Positions 45,191-56,875 of a DNA stretch of 64,000 nt are shown piece after piece (within the stretch, counting starts at the first letter, position 1; the number at the start of each line of letters is the position of its first letter). The DNA is from Cryptomeria japonica (lineage: Eukaryota > Streptophyta > Pinopsida > Cupressales > Cupressaceae), in assembly GCF_030272615.1 (NCBI RefSeq), contig NC_081408.1:615226476-615290475 (forward strand). The letters run 5' to 3'. A model generated the notes under the pieces. That model was not told the DNA's origin. It saw nothing but the letters and a program-made list of their open reading frames with translations, and searched no databases. The position numbers and the translations under genes are program-made.

Positions 45191-45208
45191 TGGTGAACCC
45201 GACGTGAA
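45191..45208 (+). promoter_or_regulatory. tRNA-Trp primer binding site of element C
   Basis: TGGTGAACCCGACGTGAA follows the LTR after three bases and is complementary to the 3' end of plant tRNA-Trp (…TTCACGTCGGGTTCACCA) over its length. Confidence 0.8.
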
Positions 45209-45531
45209 CTCCAATCTTCTCTAATTCTGATTTATGTTTTCAAATTTGAGTGTTTATGCTATTTCAAATTCAAATTTTCATTTACAAGTTTTAATTTCTT
45301 GCAAGATTCAAAAATTTAGAGGAAATTTTTTCTAAAACCCTAATTTTTCAATTCAAAGTTGAACTTGTGGATAGCTTAATTGGGATCAATAATTTCAAAT
45401 CTGATTTAGGAACTCATTTGAATCATAAATTTCATTTTCTAAATCTACATTTTAAGTTCTTGCATTGGTTAAAATTGAACATTTCCTGCTATTTTGCATG
45501 TGTTATCATTTGAAAGAGGAAAATTGTTGTC
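45209..45531 (+). other. 5' leader of element C
   Basis: AT-rich, repeated 'TTTCAAATTC/TTCAAATTTGAG' words, no ORF. Leads directly to the ATG of the long frame at 45532. Confidence 0.6.
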
Positions 45532-48500
45532 GTGATGCATTCATTTCATAGATGTGATAATGGGTTAGCTTCCCTTGTTTCAATTTTTCCTTCTCCTAAA
45601 GAACCTCCCCCCATCTATAACAACATTTTAGTGCCTAAAAGAGTTTCTACCAATCCCTTTGAGACTCTCTCATGCTCTAAGGATGAAGACTTTAAGAGTG
45701 ATCTTGACAATTCTCCTAAAATGTGCCCTTCCTATTTAGCTATCCTAGAGGAAAAGAATGGTATCATAAACACCTTTCTTAATGTTACTTCACCTTCCCT
45801 ACATGATGCCTCTCTAAGTGAAAAGGTATTGATGGACATTGACTTATTTTCTCCTAAAGTTGGTCCTTCCAATGGGGGCATGTTAGTGCAACAAGAGGTT
45901 ATGAACACTTCTTTCAAAGATCTCCTTCCTAAGCATGAATCTTTGGAGACATATGTTCATGTTCCTCCTAAAAAAAATTCCCTTCATGAGGATCCTTTTG
46001 TGCAAGAAGATGACATTATCCCTACATTTCCTAGTGATGGCATTTCCTTTTCCAACAAAATTCCCACTAGAGATGATGAATTAATGATAAATGCTTACCC
46101 TTCTCCTAAAGTTTGTCTTACCCATAAACATCCCTTAGAGAAAGAAGATGAAATAATAAGCAATTTCCTTAATTCTCTCTCCCCTAAAGATCATATTGAA
46201 CATATTTTGAGGAAAGAGGATGAGTTTAACACATCTATTGATGCTCTCCCTCCCAAGGATGAGGAATTAATAAACAATGTTATCTCCTCTCTCAAAATTG
46301 ACAATACTTCAAACATTCCTTTCAACAAACTCACTATTTGGGATGAACCATTAGAAGAAGGTGTAGATTATTCTCTACCCTATAAGAGAACCCTAGCCAA
46401 ACGGGATGAAATCAAGATTGAAAACTCCCTTTATAGTTTCTCACCTTCCTTGAATCTCAATCATTCTCCCTCTAAAAATAAAGCATCTCCCTCTCCTCAA
46501 CTTGGTTCTACTCATAAGGAAACCCTAGTTCAAAACAAGATGGTTAACATCTCTTTCAAAGATCTCCATCTCAAAAGTGAGACTTTAGAGAGTAATGTTG
46601 ATCCTTCTCCTAGAGAGTTTATTCCCCATGTGGATCCTTTGATGATAGAGGATGATATGACCTTTCCTAGTATTACTCTTCCTACTGGAACATCAATGCC
46701 TACCCCTTGTCTCTCTCCTAAAATTGATTTAATCCGTGATAAGATCTTAGTGCAAGAGAAGACTATCAATAATTCTTCCAACACTTTTGTTCATTCCTCT
46801 AAACCATCTTCAATCAATTTGATACATGTGAATGAAACACCTAACAAACCTCTCTTCACAATCCAAGGTGCTTGTCCTTCTCAAAATTCTCAACCTTTAA
46901 ATAAGCCTATCTTAGTGGTCCAAGGTGGTTATGCTACTGATTCTTTTTGCACTCCTAAGAAACCTATTATTACTGTGCAAGGAGGTTATTCTACTAAGAG
47001 CCCTTATGAGTATGCTAAGCAACTGACTAGAGAGAGTTATCATGCGGTTGCCCATACTTATAACACAAGAAACAATGGGCAACCTAATCCTCCTCCAATT
47101 ATCCCAACTTCACTTCCTCCTTCCCAACCTATTCTTCCTCAAGCTCCTCGTATTTCACAAATGCTTAGTAAGGACTATGATCTCATAGAACAACTTAAAA
47201 CTACTCCTGCTAATATATCCCTTTGGGATTTGATCCAAACTTCTTCCGCTCATCATGGAATGTTACAAGATGCCTTGAAAGATTTGATTGTTCCTCCACC
47301 TAATACATCTAGTAATATAGTGTCTTTGGTTAACTCTATGATGAATCCTAAAGCTCAAATTGTGTTTACTCAAGATGAGTTGCCTACTAGTGAAATTCAA
47401 CATCAATATGATCCCTTGATGATTGTGGTTATCATAAATGACATTGCTATAAGACGAACATTGGTAGTTAATGGTTCTGGCCTTAATGTGTGTAGCATTA
47501 ATCTATTGCATAAGATGAATGTGGATACATCCCTTATTGAGCCCGACTCTCGTCCCATTCGAGGCTTTGATAATGTGGCTAAGTCTTCATTAGGTATTAT
47601 CACCTTACCCATCATGGTGGGACCTAGTACTTTGCCTACTCCTATCCATGTTATGTCGGGAAATCTAACATACAACTTGTTATTAGGGAGACCTTGGATT
47701 CACAGTATGCAAGCTGTCCCCTCTACATTGCATAGACAAGTTAAATTTATTTATAATAATAAGACATATACCTTGATAGGTGATACTAATTTTCAAGCTT
47801 GTTTGCAAACATCTACTTCCAAAGGGAGTTCTTCTAAGCCTTCCTCTTCTAGTGATGACTCGTTAAACAAGATACCTATGGATGGATCATCACCCTCTGA
47901 TAATCAAAATTCTTTGGATGAGTCTGAAGTTCCTGAAGAAGACTCTTCTCAACTTCAATCTACACATGAAAAGGCTTTTGATGCTGAGAAGGTTCTCGTA
48001 GAAGACGATTGGGGATCTCTTGATTTCAATCCCACTTTTGTAGGTGAGTATAGGGTTCCTCCTAGAGAGCTTAAAGTTAACAAGAAGGAAGAAACTAGAG
48101 ATCAATCAGTCTTACCTGAACCTATGAGCAATAATTTTGTGGCCGCTTCTCAAACTTCTTCTCCTCACACCTCTAATTCTGAAGAATTTGATTCTTTGTC
48201 TTATGAAAAACCACCTTTTCTTTCTGAAATGGCTAATCGTTATGATCGTGGTTTTAATATTTTGGCTAAGAATGGCTATAGTGGAAATGGTTGTGGTGCA
48301 AATGAACAAGGAATTAAAGTTCCTTTAGAACATAACATGCATGAATATTCATTTGGACTTGGATATAATCTTTCTAAGCCCACCAAAGAATCTAAAAGAC
48401 CATCTCTCAATGTGAATGCTAAATTTAGTAGTGATGATGATCTCACTTCAACTAAATCCTCTTCTACTTCTATCAACTCTCATTCCCCTCATAAGGAAAT

Positions 48501-48759
48501 CTTGGCGATGAACAAATCTCTTTATGACTCCCCTCAAATTTCTAAATCCACTTATGAATCTTTATCTCCTATTCATAATAAAGTCCTTTCCTCTAGGGAT
48601 AAGGCTCTAATAAATTACACTCATCCCTCTTCTAAGATGTCTTGTGACTTTTCTTCTTCAATTTTTATCATTTTATACATGTTTTTGATCTCACTTATAG
48701 TTGAGCATTCAGCATGTCATATTCAAATACCTCATTCAATCTATCATGTCTTTAAATAA
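45532..48759 (+). CDS. Element C 1075-residue protein: repetitive N-half, inactive protease-like domain, G-patch
   Basis: Uninterrupted. Residues 1-480 are low-complexity, built of diverged Ser/Pro/Lys modules (SPK, 'LxxEDEIxxxF'). Residues ~530-570 carry MLSKDYDLIEQLKTTPANIS, the Tat-type pre-protease block. Residues ~620-760 are protease-like: LVVNGSGLNVCSINLLHKM, where the family has LVDGGSGLN, then YNLLLGRPWIHSMQAVPST. So the catalytic Asp is missing (V-N for D-G). Residues ~895-935 are G-patch-like (GFNILAKNGYSGNG). The last ~35 residues are hydrophobic. No capsid or RT. An intact frame of this length suggests recent selection or youth. Role unknown. Confidence 0.85.
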   Translation: MMHSFHRCDNGLASLVSIFPSPKEPPPIYNNILVPKRVSTNPFETLSCSKDEDFKSDLDNSPKMCPSYLAILEEKNGIINTFLNVTSPSLHDASLSEKVLMDIDLFSPKVGPSNGGMLVQQEVMNTSFKDLLPKHESLETYVHVPPKKNSLHEDPFVQEDDIIPTFPSDGISFSNKIPTRDDELMINAYPSPKVCLTHKHPLEKEDEIISNFLNSLSPKDHIEHILRKEDEFNTSIDALPPKDEELINNVISSLKIDNTSNIPFNKLTIWDEPLEEGVDYSLPYKRTLAKRDEIKIENSLYSFSPSLNLNHSPSKNKASPSPQLGSTHKETLVQNKMVNISFKDLHLKSETLESNVDPSPREFIPHVDPLMIEDDMTFPSITLPTGTSMPTPCLSPKIDLIRDKILVQEKTINNSSNTFVHSSKPSSINLIHVNETPNKPLFTIQGACPSQNSQPLNKPILVVQGGYATDSFCTPKKPIITVQGGYSTKSPYEYAKQLTRESYHAVAHTYNTRNNGQPNPPPIIPTSLPPSQPILPQAPRISQMLSKDYDLIEQLKTTPANISLWDLIQTSSAHHGMLQDALKDLIVPPPNTSSNIVSLVNSMMNPKAQIVFTQDELPTSEIQHQYDPLMIVVIINDIAIRRTLVVNGSGLNVCSINLLHKMNVDTSLIEPDSRPIRGFDNVAKSSLGIITLPIMVGPSTLPTPIHVMSGNLTYNLLLGRPWIHSMQAVPSTLHRQVKFIYNNKTYTLIGDTNFQACLQTSTSKGSSSKPSSSSDDSLNKIPMDGSSPSDNQNSLDESEVPEEDSSQLQSTHEKAFDAEKVLVEDDWGSLDFNPTFVGEYRVPPRELKVNKKEETRDQSVLPEPMSNNFVAASQTSSPHTSNSEEFDSLSYEKPPFLSEMANRYDRGFNILAKNGYSGNGCGANEQGIKVPLEHNMHEYSFGLGYNLSKPTKESKRPSLNVNAKFSSDDDLTSTKSSSTSINSHSPHKEILAMNKSLYDSPQISKSTYESLSPIHNKVLSSRDKALINYTHPSSKMSCDFSSSIFIILYMFLISLIVEHSACHIQIPHSIYHVFK

Positions 48760-50405
48760 CATTAATGGCTATTATGTTGCTCATCATTATGTGACATTGG
48801 TAGCTCATTTACTGGGGGCTCATTGTCATTCATGATGGTACAATTTGAAGTGCAATCATATTTTTTGAAGCAACATAATAGCCTAATTTTCTATGTTATC
48901 TCTTGTTCCTATGGGGACAAGAGTGATTTCATACATCTCTTCTTTTTATGGTTAAAATTTCCCTTTGGGGTAATAGTGATTTCATACATCTCTTCTAAGG
49001 ATCCACTTTTTTTCCTATTTCGTGGATGGTGTGAACTTTATTACTTGATGTTATTCCTTGTATGCATTTGTTGTTGTTTGTTCAAGGATTCTCTCTTACA
49101 AGAGGTGTAAGTCCTTGACTACAACCTCTTTTGCACTTGGTGAAATACATCCATAATGAATTCACCCTCCCAATTGGGTTAAAAAGAGCATCATCCTTCA
49201 TTAAGAATCACTTTCACCTCGCAAAAGAAGGAAGTATTGCATTCTTATTCTCTTCTTTGTCTTATTCTAGAAGATGTTATATTTGTCTAAGACAATTCCT
49301 CTCGGGGATAGGTGTCTTTTGTACAAAGATCTCTTCTCCTCTAAGCATCTCCTTTACACATACTACAAGATATCCCTTTTCAACTATCTTATCCTTGCTT
49401 AAAGAGTGCAAAACTCTCTTGCTTGGATCTATGACATTGTTGCATTTTTGGGGTATCTTCTTTTGTGATGAAGGTAGGTATCCTTGTTCTACTTTGCTTA
49501 TGACATAAAAATTACACTTTTTGAGAAATGGGTCATTCTCGGAACCAGAGCACAGACTCTTAGAGTGAGATGTCTCCATTTTTCTTTTACGCAAGGTGAT
49601 TATTCTTGGAACCAGAGCACAAACTCTTAGAGCGAGATGTCACACTTTTGTACTATACATATACAGGTTGTAGCATACTCGGGCATAGACTCTTATGAGG
49701 TGCTTCTAACCTCCCTTACACACACATGCACGAGGTTGAGTGGAACTAGCGGCATAAGGCTAGACTTTCTCACTCACCTCCGTTACATGGATCACCTAGA
49801 CAGACTCTAGGGGCTAGTTTTCCCATGTCCTTTTTCGCATGGATCACCTAGACAAGATCTAGGGGCGAGAAGTCCATGTTTTCTCTCTCACTATTCTTCT
49901 CATGGATCACCACTGTGTGTATTCATGCTTTTTTCCTTTCTTTTCTTTTGTTTGCATTTTGTTTCCATTTACATCCTTCATCTTGTGTTAGAGAACTCTC
50001 AAATCCTCACACTCTTTGTTGTGTTGGAATTGAGATTTAGTCCTCTTTCTTACCAAATGATTCTCCATTAGTTTTTGATCTCATATCAAATCTTCTTGTG
50101 AGCATTTGTCATCAATATTCTTTAACAATTCGAAGTGGTAAACATGATACCCTGTTTCAACTCACTAAAATTAGCAAGCCGAAATAGGGGGGGCATATAG
50201 CTACCCTCGAATTTTCATCACCTTCTTTAGTAAGCATTAGGTGATTTTGTGATCTAACGTGTGTTTTGTAGGGTGCGGTTCCTAACTGTGTACTGCAGAT
50301 ACCGCTGGGGGCTTCGTTCGACAGACTTATGGATATATCCTTTTTCAAATAATGTTTACTTTTCTGTACTTTAGCTTGCATATGCACGTAGTGTTCATAT
50401 GACCG
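48760..50405 (+). other. 3' untranslated region of element C
   Basis: 1.6 kb without a convincing ORF. Has short direct repeats: 'GGAACCAGAGCACA(G/A)ACTCTTAGAG' twice (49540-49635, shown here partly) and 'CATGGATCACCTAGACA' twice (49795 and 49838). RT and integrase would be expected here in an autonomous relative; nothing of them is left. Confidence 0.6.
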
Positions 50406-50422
50406 CTAAAGTGGGGGCTAAA
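50406..50422 (+). promoter_or_regulatory. Polypurine tract of element C
   Basis: CTAAAGTGGGGGCTAAA stands directly before the 3' LTR start TGTAGCG. Confidence 0.75.
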
Positions 50423-52104
50423 TGTAGCGTCGTAAATTGTACGCACTTGCTAGGGTGGTACAATTTCACACCTAGCTTAGCACTCGCCTTGGCGCATTTT
50501 GCATTTTGCATTGCATTTCCCCTTTAGCACTTAATTAATTAAATTAATTAGGTCTAGGGTTCTATTTCATCATCTTCCATATCATAAAGTTGGGCCCTTT
50601 TCATTAAAGTGTGCCCCTTTCATTTTATTCCTCCAATACATCATTTAATCAAAAACCCTAATTAGGTCCTATTTTGAACTTGGGGGCTTGATTTCGGGGG
50701 TCAAAACATCTCGAAATCACCTATAACTTCGGGATTCTCTCTAAAATCATCATATCCGACGGCCCTGAAAATTTGGTGAAAAGTTGTTGGGACCATGGCG
50801 CCCGGAGAGGACCATGGCGCCCGTAGTGCACATGGTCCCGGACATTTTTCCCAAAATTTTAGGAGCACGATCCAATCATAAAATAAAGCTTAACCCCAAG
50901 AAATTGGTGGGAGATTCAGTCTCTAGGTCGGCCAAAAGTTGAAATTAAGACCTAGGGTTTCATATATAAGAGCTCTCTTTCTTCATTGGAAAGGATCAGA
51001 GATTTTTGGTTTGAAGGGCCTTCTATGCAGTGAAAGAGCAGATCTTTGAAGACTTCAACAACATTCAACATCCATCCATCAAGCATTCATCAATTTCATT
51101 CATCCATTTAGGGCTTTGAAGACATTGAAGAGCAATAGGGGATCACTGACTGATGATTGGCTTGTACCCCTCCCTTGGGGTTGGGTATGATTTCATGTTG
51201 TTTTCATGTCTTTGCATAAGCCTCATTATATCACTTGTATTCATGCTTTAGATCTCTTTACATCTTGATTTGGAGCATTTACATTATCATTTACGAGCAA
51301 TTAGGGTTTACTTTCTAGGTTGCTCTAGTTTGCTTACTTGCATTTTAGGATCTTGCACACACACAAGGTCTGCACACACACTACTTTTACAATACAACTT
51401 GGCTATTCGTGGAGGTGGAAATCACCAAAGCGGGGGTTTGACTAGGGCAAAACCCTATATAGCCACCTACAACCCTTTTCAGATATAAGTGCAGATTTTT
51501 GAATTTGAAGGACGCCACAAGTTGCAGATCCGACGGAAGCAGACGAAGGCTGAACTTCACACCAAATTGTAGAGAAAAAGACCAGGACAGGGGCATGGGA
51601 CACCCTGGTCTTGCCAGGATAGGGGCGCTGGGTGCCCGGGTCCCTGGGACAGGGGCGCTGGGCGCCCTGGTCGTTCTGTCAGACATCAGTTTCAACATTT
51701 TTCTGACAGCTTTTCAGGTTGCAAAACAACAGTTTCAGGTGCAGAATCAGGATAGTGGCGCTCGCACCCTCATCCTGAACATTTCCACTCAGATTTTAAC
51801 CCCAGGTACACATCTGCATTCTCCTTTTATCCTTGTGTTTACAGCTTTTCATCACTTAATCTCAATCTTGCAATCTTGTTACTAGTTCATACTTGCACTC
51901 TAGGGCTAGTAGTTGAACTTGCATCATTTTATCTATCATTTGCAACAAAGGAATAGAAATCCTAATAGGGAGCCCGTGGCTCTCTCTTCCACAAAAAGAA
52001 GTAGCCAATTGTGTGATACCTCTAGGCTCTTTCGTATTCCACAAGTGTGTGATTGAAAGTGAGATTAGGGCATGTTTGCTTAGTGTCACTTTTTCCCCTA
52101 CACA
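50423..52104 (+). repeat. 3' LTR of element C (1682 bp)
   Basis: Second copy of the LTR, ends CCCCTACACA before the CAATG duplication. Same TATA box and GC-rich pair as the first copy. Confidence 0.95.
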
Positions 52105-52272
52105 CAATGACAAAGGTTAGTAGATTTGTAGTTGTACCAATACATAACCTCAACCTTGTAGTTGGGTAGTTATTAGCTGAAGAATATCTCCCAAAATTAA
52201 GTTTATACCATCCATAAACTTCTTGCTCTCCTTTATTGCTATCTCAGTTCTGTGTATTGTACCGGTGAGGTG
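52105..52272 (-). other. 3' untranslated part of element F
   Basis: Sequence between the ORF2 stop and the insertion point of C; it continues at 43347-43506 toward the polypurine tract. No ORF. The first five bases are the CAATG duplication. Confidence 0.7.
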
Positions 52273-55200
52273 CTACAAGTGCTCTACCGATGTTTTGCTA
52301 CCCTGTTTTAGTGCCTCTAAGATTTCCTTACGCAGAGATGCTAAATAGTCCAATCTTGGACTTAGTTTAGATCTCAAAAATTTTGCCTTGTTTATTATTT
52401 TCTCTTTTTCTCTTTCTAATTTAAGCAATTCTTCCTCAAAATTTGTTATCTTTTCCTCAAAAACTGATAATGTATTGGGTGAGTTAACAAAATTATCAGC
52501 AAGTTTATTGATCTCTTCCTGTACCTTGCTCATCTTTTTATCTACATCCATGGTCAAAAAGCTTATCTTACAGGTGTCTTTATACAGAGTTTTGTGCTCT
52601 TTCAATATATTGCACAGTTTCGGTAGAAGTGTGTCAAATTCCCTGATACACTTCTTTATTCCTTCCTCAAAGAATTTCTGTTTTTCTTGTTCTACACTTT
52701 CCTTTACCATTTCTACCTTTGATTGCTCAAAATTTCCAGAAATATATTTACAAAGTGTATCCAACTGGCCTAAAGAATCTTTGTTGGCTATATTACAGTT
52801 TGGAGCTATTAATTTCAAAACTGGAATTGTATCATCTATTTCTTTATATGCTTGTGAGCTATAATCAGTTATTTTCTTGATAGAATCGAGCAATACCTCT
52901 ATTACATTTGATGATGACCTAGTAAACTGAGTGCCGGTGGAAGGGACCATGCTGGTATTGACCTCTGGTAGGTCTATTTGTGTCTCCATAGTTTTTCTAG
53001 CATCATTTCTTACCGGTGGCATCTGTTCTTGAGCCTTTAGCTCTGTTGGTTGCTCTGTTTGTGTTCCAGATTCCTTGTTTTTCTTTGAATCTGCTGCCGG
53101 TTGCTCTTGGTTTTCTATTGCCGGTTGCTCCTTATTATCAGATTTCTCTGTGGTATCCTTATCTACCACTATGTTGATTTCTTGAGTATCAACATTCATA
53201 GTATATAGGACTTCAGGATTAGGATTGTTATCCTCTGTGTCCATGCTCTCAGCTGCTGTTTGATCTTCTGCAGTTGTTTTTACTGGTGGAGTATTTAAAG
53301 GAGGTGGGGGTAAGTTGTCTCTAATCTTGATACTTGGCGGTGCACCAACTTTACCTTTCCCTTTGTCCTTTTGATATACCAGAATGGGCTTGGGATTCAT
53401 ATATTCTTCTTGTTTTTCTTTTTCAACCAAGAATCTATCCCAACCATCTTCTGTTTCAGTTGAGACTTCAGTAACTCTGCCTGCCATTAATGATATTTGC
53501 TGGTGTGTAGTGGAAAAGACTGTCCGGTTGGCCTGAGCTATCAAATCATCAATTTCCTTAGGTGAGTTGGCTGGGTATACTGCAAGTAATTTTTCTATTT
53601 TTATTTTCTTATCCAACTCAATTATTCCTTGCCTTCTAGCCTCAAGTCTCTTATATAATTCATCAGGAATTTCATTTAGGACTTGCATCAAAAACTTTTT
53701 ATACATGTCCATGTGTAGTATAACACTTTCCTCAATTTGTCCTTTCTCATCTTCTGATAGGGTGGCATAGATTTTCCCTATGTTTTTCAATTTTCCTTCC
53801 ACTATGGTTTCATCCAGTAATATGTCAAAAGGGGCCAATTCAATGTCTGTCTTCTTCTTCCTTTTAGGGGTCAGCTTTTTCTTAGGTGTGGCTTGCTTGA
53901 CTGGAGACCTCACAGCTTGTTGCTTCTGTCTTGTCCTTCTAGGTGAAGGAGTGGATACTGGTGAGGGGTCTCTTTTCCTCACAACTCTTTTGAAAGTTGT
54001 TGGCATATCTCCTTCTGAGGAGGTATCTACAGGTGATAGATGAGTTTCTGGCTGTTGGGCTGCCAACTCATCTTCTATTATGCCAGTTTTCTTTAGTACA
54101 TCATCTTTTAAGGCTTTTGCTTGCCTGCTTCCTTTCCTCACAGATGCCTCAACTTTCTTTACTCTCTTTTTGGATTGTATTTGACTTTCAATGTGCTCAG
54201 CACTACCAAATACTTCTTCCTTTGGTTCATGCGGGGCTTCCAGAAGTGCTTTGGCATAAGTTTCCACTATGTGGTCATCTGTTTCATACCCCATTTCTGT
54301 AACCCAAATTGTTCTTGGGATGACTGCTTCCATCCAGATTTCATCCTTTTTGATTACAAAACAAATGTCATCCTTGTATTTGTTGACAATTTCCTATGAT
54401 AGTCTGGTCCTCTTATTCATTTTGACCTTTAGTGCTTGAAAATACTCATGGATATTCTTTTCTTTGTTTTCACCCATGTTGTTGAATAAGTCAGACAATT
54501 GTTTTCCTACTGGTATGTCAAATCCAAAATCCTTGTTGCCTATACCAGGAGCTTGTTTGGTTATATGTAGCATTAAGCATACAAGCAAATTTCCAAATCT
54601 AAAGGTTCCTTTCTTATCCTTCTTGATTGTTGCTAAGTTATCAATTAACTCATCTTTTAACCATTCACAGATGTCAATTTTTACATTGTTCTTAACCATG
54701 TCATAAGCACTTTTTATACATAAACTGGAAACAGAGTTAAGCCTATTTGCATGAGTAGCTTTGTAACCTAGAATCATGCTAATGAATCTTACATTTGTAT
54801 CGGTTACATCATTAACCCTCAATGATCTTTTGTTTGATGTTGCACCAATTAGTTTCGTTACTAGGTCATTGGAGACCTTCTTGGTTTTGTTGGGTCTGGT
54901 ACCGGTGGAAGGTAACCCTGTTTTTGCTTTCACAATTACCTTTGTAATTTTATGTACAGAGTCAAGCCAAAAGAATGAGCCATGTACCCTACTGAGAACT
55001 ATCCTAATCACTTCCTTGGGAAATTTAGGAATGCAGAGGATTTCAATGAATCTTAGGGTTTCAACAATTTGGTGTTCAGGTTTCACATTTCCGGCATTGT
55101 CACATATAACAGATTTGTACATGTCTTTGATTTCTTCATCACCTAATTCCTCTATGTTGCAATGAATGTACATTCTAGGGTCTTCTAAATAAACAACACC

Positions 55201-55341
55201 CTTTGGAATTTGGGAAAAAGCACCTGTGTTGTCATCTTTCTTAGCTACCTCAGGAACTAGCTCAAATACGGGCCTAGGTCATTTTATAACCTCGACTACT
55301 GTAGGGTTTGCTATGAATTCAGGTGCAGAGGAGGATGCCAT
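52273..55341 (-). pseudogene. Element F ORF2: ~1022-codon protein of unknown function
   Basis: Single frame from ATG at 55341 (MASSSAPEFIANPTVVEV) with two stops (codon ~21 and 54394). Residues 20-310 hold the blocks shared with E ORF2: RPVFELVPEVAKKDDN, VLSRVHGSFFWLDSVHKITK, NNVKIDICEWLKDELI, KKGTFRFGNLLVCLML. A basic stretch (~residues 390-450, KKKLTPKRKKKTD) looks like a nuclear localisation signal. A Glu/Gln/Pro-rich region follows, then a long coiled coil to the end. No catalytic motif is seen. It is located where pol would be. Confidence 0.85.
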
Positions 55342-55799
55342 GATGATAAATACCTTTTTTTGCCTTTGGATGGACTGATTGCTGAAGTGCTTTGCCTCTT
55401 TGCTTGGAATGCCTTAGCTCAGAAATCTTCGCGCTCTCTGAAAGTTTGAATTCACGGTGAAATGAAATGGAGCCAAAAACTTAATTTATAAAGCCTTTTC
55501 TGCCACCTACTACATTAATTGTCTATCGATGATGTATTAACTCAACTTTATTTGCCTGTAATGAAGGATTTTCAACATCTTTTCTCTAACCGAGGGAATA
55601 ATAGCACATGTGTCATTAAATTGCCAAACCCTCAAGATAATTTTCTTCAATTTGATGAAGAACATCCTACTAGTGGAGCATTGCTCTGTCCTGCCAGTGG
55701 AGCATCATATTGTCCTGCCGGTGAAGCATTTTTTGGTTCTACCAGTGGAGGAGTAACCCCAATATTTAGATTACCTTTTCTAATCTATTGCTTTGAAAA
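55342..55799 (-). other. Spacer between ORF1 and ORF2 of element F
   Basis: No ORF on the element strand. Contains 'CC(T/G)GCC(A/G)GTG(G/A)AGCAT' repeats at 55680-55750. May act as an inter-ORF leader for ORF2; no splice or start signal is evident. Confidence 0.5.
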
Positions 55800-56804
55800 T
55801 TATTGCTTAACCTCTTCAACCTTTTCTTTACCTTTCAAGCTAGTACTTTTGTTATCTACCGGTGTACCTTTGCTTCTACAGAATTTTGCAATATGACCAA
55901 TTTTGTTACATGCATAACAAGTTACATTATTTTTCTGAATAGCTTTCCCATAACCTATGTCGGTTTGCATTCTGCATTTATTTGATAAATGACCAAATCT
56001 TCCACAAACATAACATCTTACATTCATTTTGCAATTTTCAGAGTTATGAGCAATTTTGTTGCATTTGGTGCATTGACCAATGGGAGGATTGATGTTCTGA
56101 TAATTTCTAGATCTACATTCATTTTCCCTATGACCAAATTTATTACAGTTAAAGCATTTTCCATTGAATTTGTAAGTAATAGAGGGTCTTACCGGTTTGC
56201 TTAGATCCTGGGTATTTGCAGTACCAGAGCTTTCTCCAACTTCAAATCCAACTCCAGAAGTATCACCTTTGGGTTTTTGATTCTTCAATAAGGTACCAAG
56301 TTCTTCTGAGCTTTTCTTGAATTTTTCTTTGTGTTGCTTTGCAGTTTCCAATTCCCTTTCCAAGATCTCTTTTTGTCTCATTAGTTCATTCGAGTCATTT
56401 TGAGTATGCATCAGATCTGTCTTCAACATATCATTTTCATAGCTAAGTCTTGTGTTCTCACTTGCTGCATCACTTAGTCTTTTGGTCAATTCTTCTTCAT
56501 TCCTCTTTCTGTCCTCAATCTCTTTGTAGAATCTCATAGTCATATCCTGCATTTCATTTTTTGTTGTCATGATCTCTTGTTTCAATTTGCTCATCATATC
56601 ATTTAATGATTCCTTTTCATCATTTTCATTTTGTAACTTTTCACAAAGTTCTCTTCTCTTGTTTCTTGTAATAGTAAGATTTTCTTGAAGTGCCTAAATA
56701 ATGTCCTGAGCTGCTTTTAAATCATCTTCTAATTTGATATTTTTCAACTTCTCTGCATCATAGTCAGTAAGAGCTCCTTCAAGTTGCTTCATCAGATTTT
56801 CCAT
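55800..56804 (-). pseudogene. Element F ORF1: coiled coil and four CCHC knuckles
   Basis: ATG at 56804 (MENLMKQLEGALTDYDAEKL), one stop near codon 36, then open to 55800 (~334 codons). Residues 1-190 are heptad-like coiled coil. KGDTSGVGFEVGESSG is the family motif. Four intact knuckles follow: CFNCNKFGHRENEC, CTKCNKIAHNSENC, CYVCGRFGHLSNKC, CYACNKIGHIAKFC. No UBN2-type copia capsid is present. Likely RNA-binding and self-associating, a gag substitute (inference). Confidence 0.88.
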
Positions 56805-56861
56805 CTTTACCGGTGTCAAGATCTTCCTTAAGCTGTTAGGCTTCTGAAAGTAGAGGACCAA

Positions 56862-56873
56862 GCTCTGATACCA
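56862..56873 (-). promoter_or_regulatory. tRNA-Met primer binding site of element F
   Basis: TGGTATCAGAGC on the minus strand, a perfect copia-type site, two bases from the LTR end CCCTAACA. Confidence 0.9.
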
Positions 56874-56875
56874 AT

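Larger units (their letters stand above)
43507..52104 (+). mobile_element. Element C: gypsy-type LTR element with one long ORF and no RT
   Basis: 1.68-kb LTRs (TGTAGCG...CTACACA), tRNA-Trp primer site, a 1075-codon ORF, a polypurine tract and a perfect 5-bp target duplication. The ORF has a Tat-like protease region and a G-patch but no gag capsid, RT, RNase H or integrase. It is thus a LARD-like, non-autonomous gypsy element that still has a coding frame. It inserted between ORF2 and the 3' LTR of F and is among the youngest insertions here. Confidence 0.92.

Noticed and set aside
45532-48759. Host gene interpretation of the 1075-codon ORF
   Set aside because: It is enclosed by matching LTRs with primer site, polypurine tract and target duplication, and contains a Tat-type protease-like region.
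48823-49508. Two hydrophobic ORFs after the long frame of element C, possible envelope-like gene
   Set aside because: No start context, no signal peptide plus anchor layout, and composition matches the T-rich untranslated sequence.
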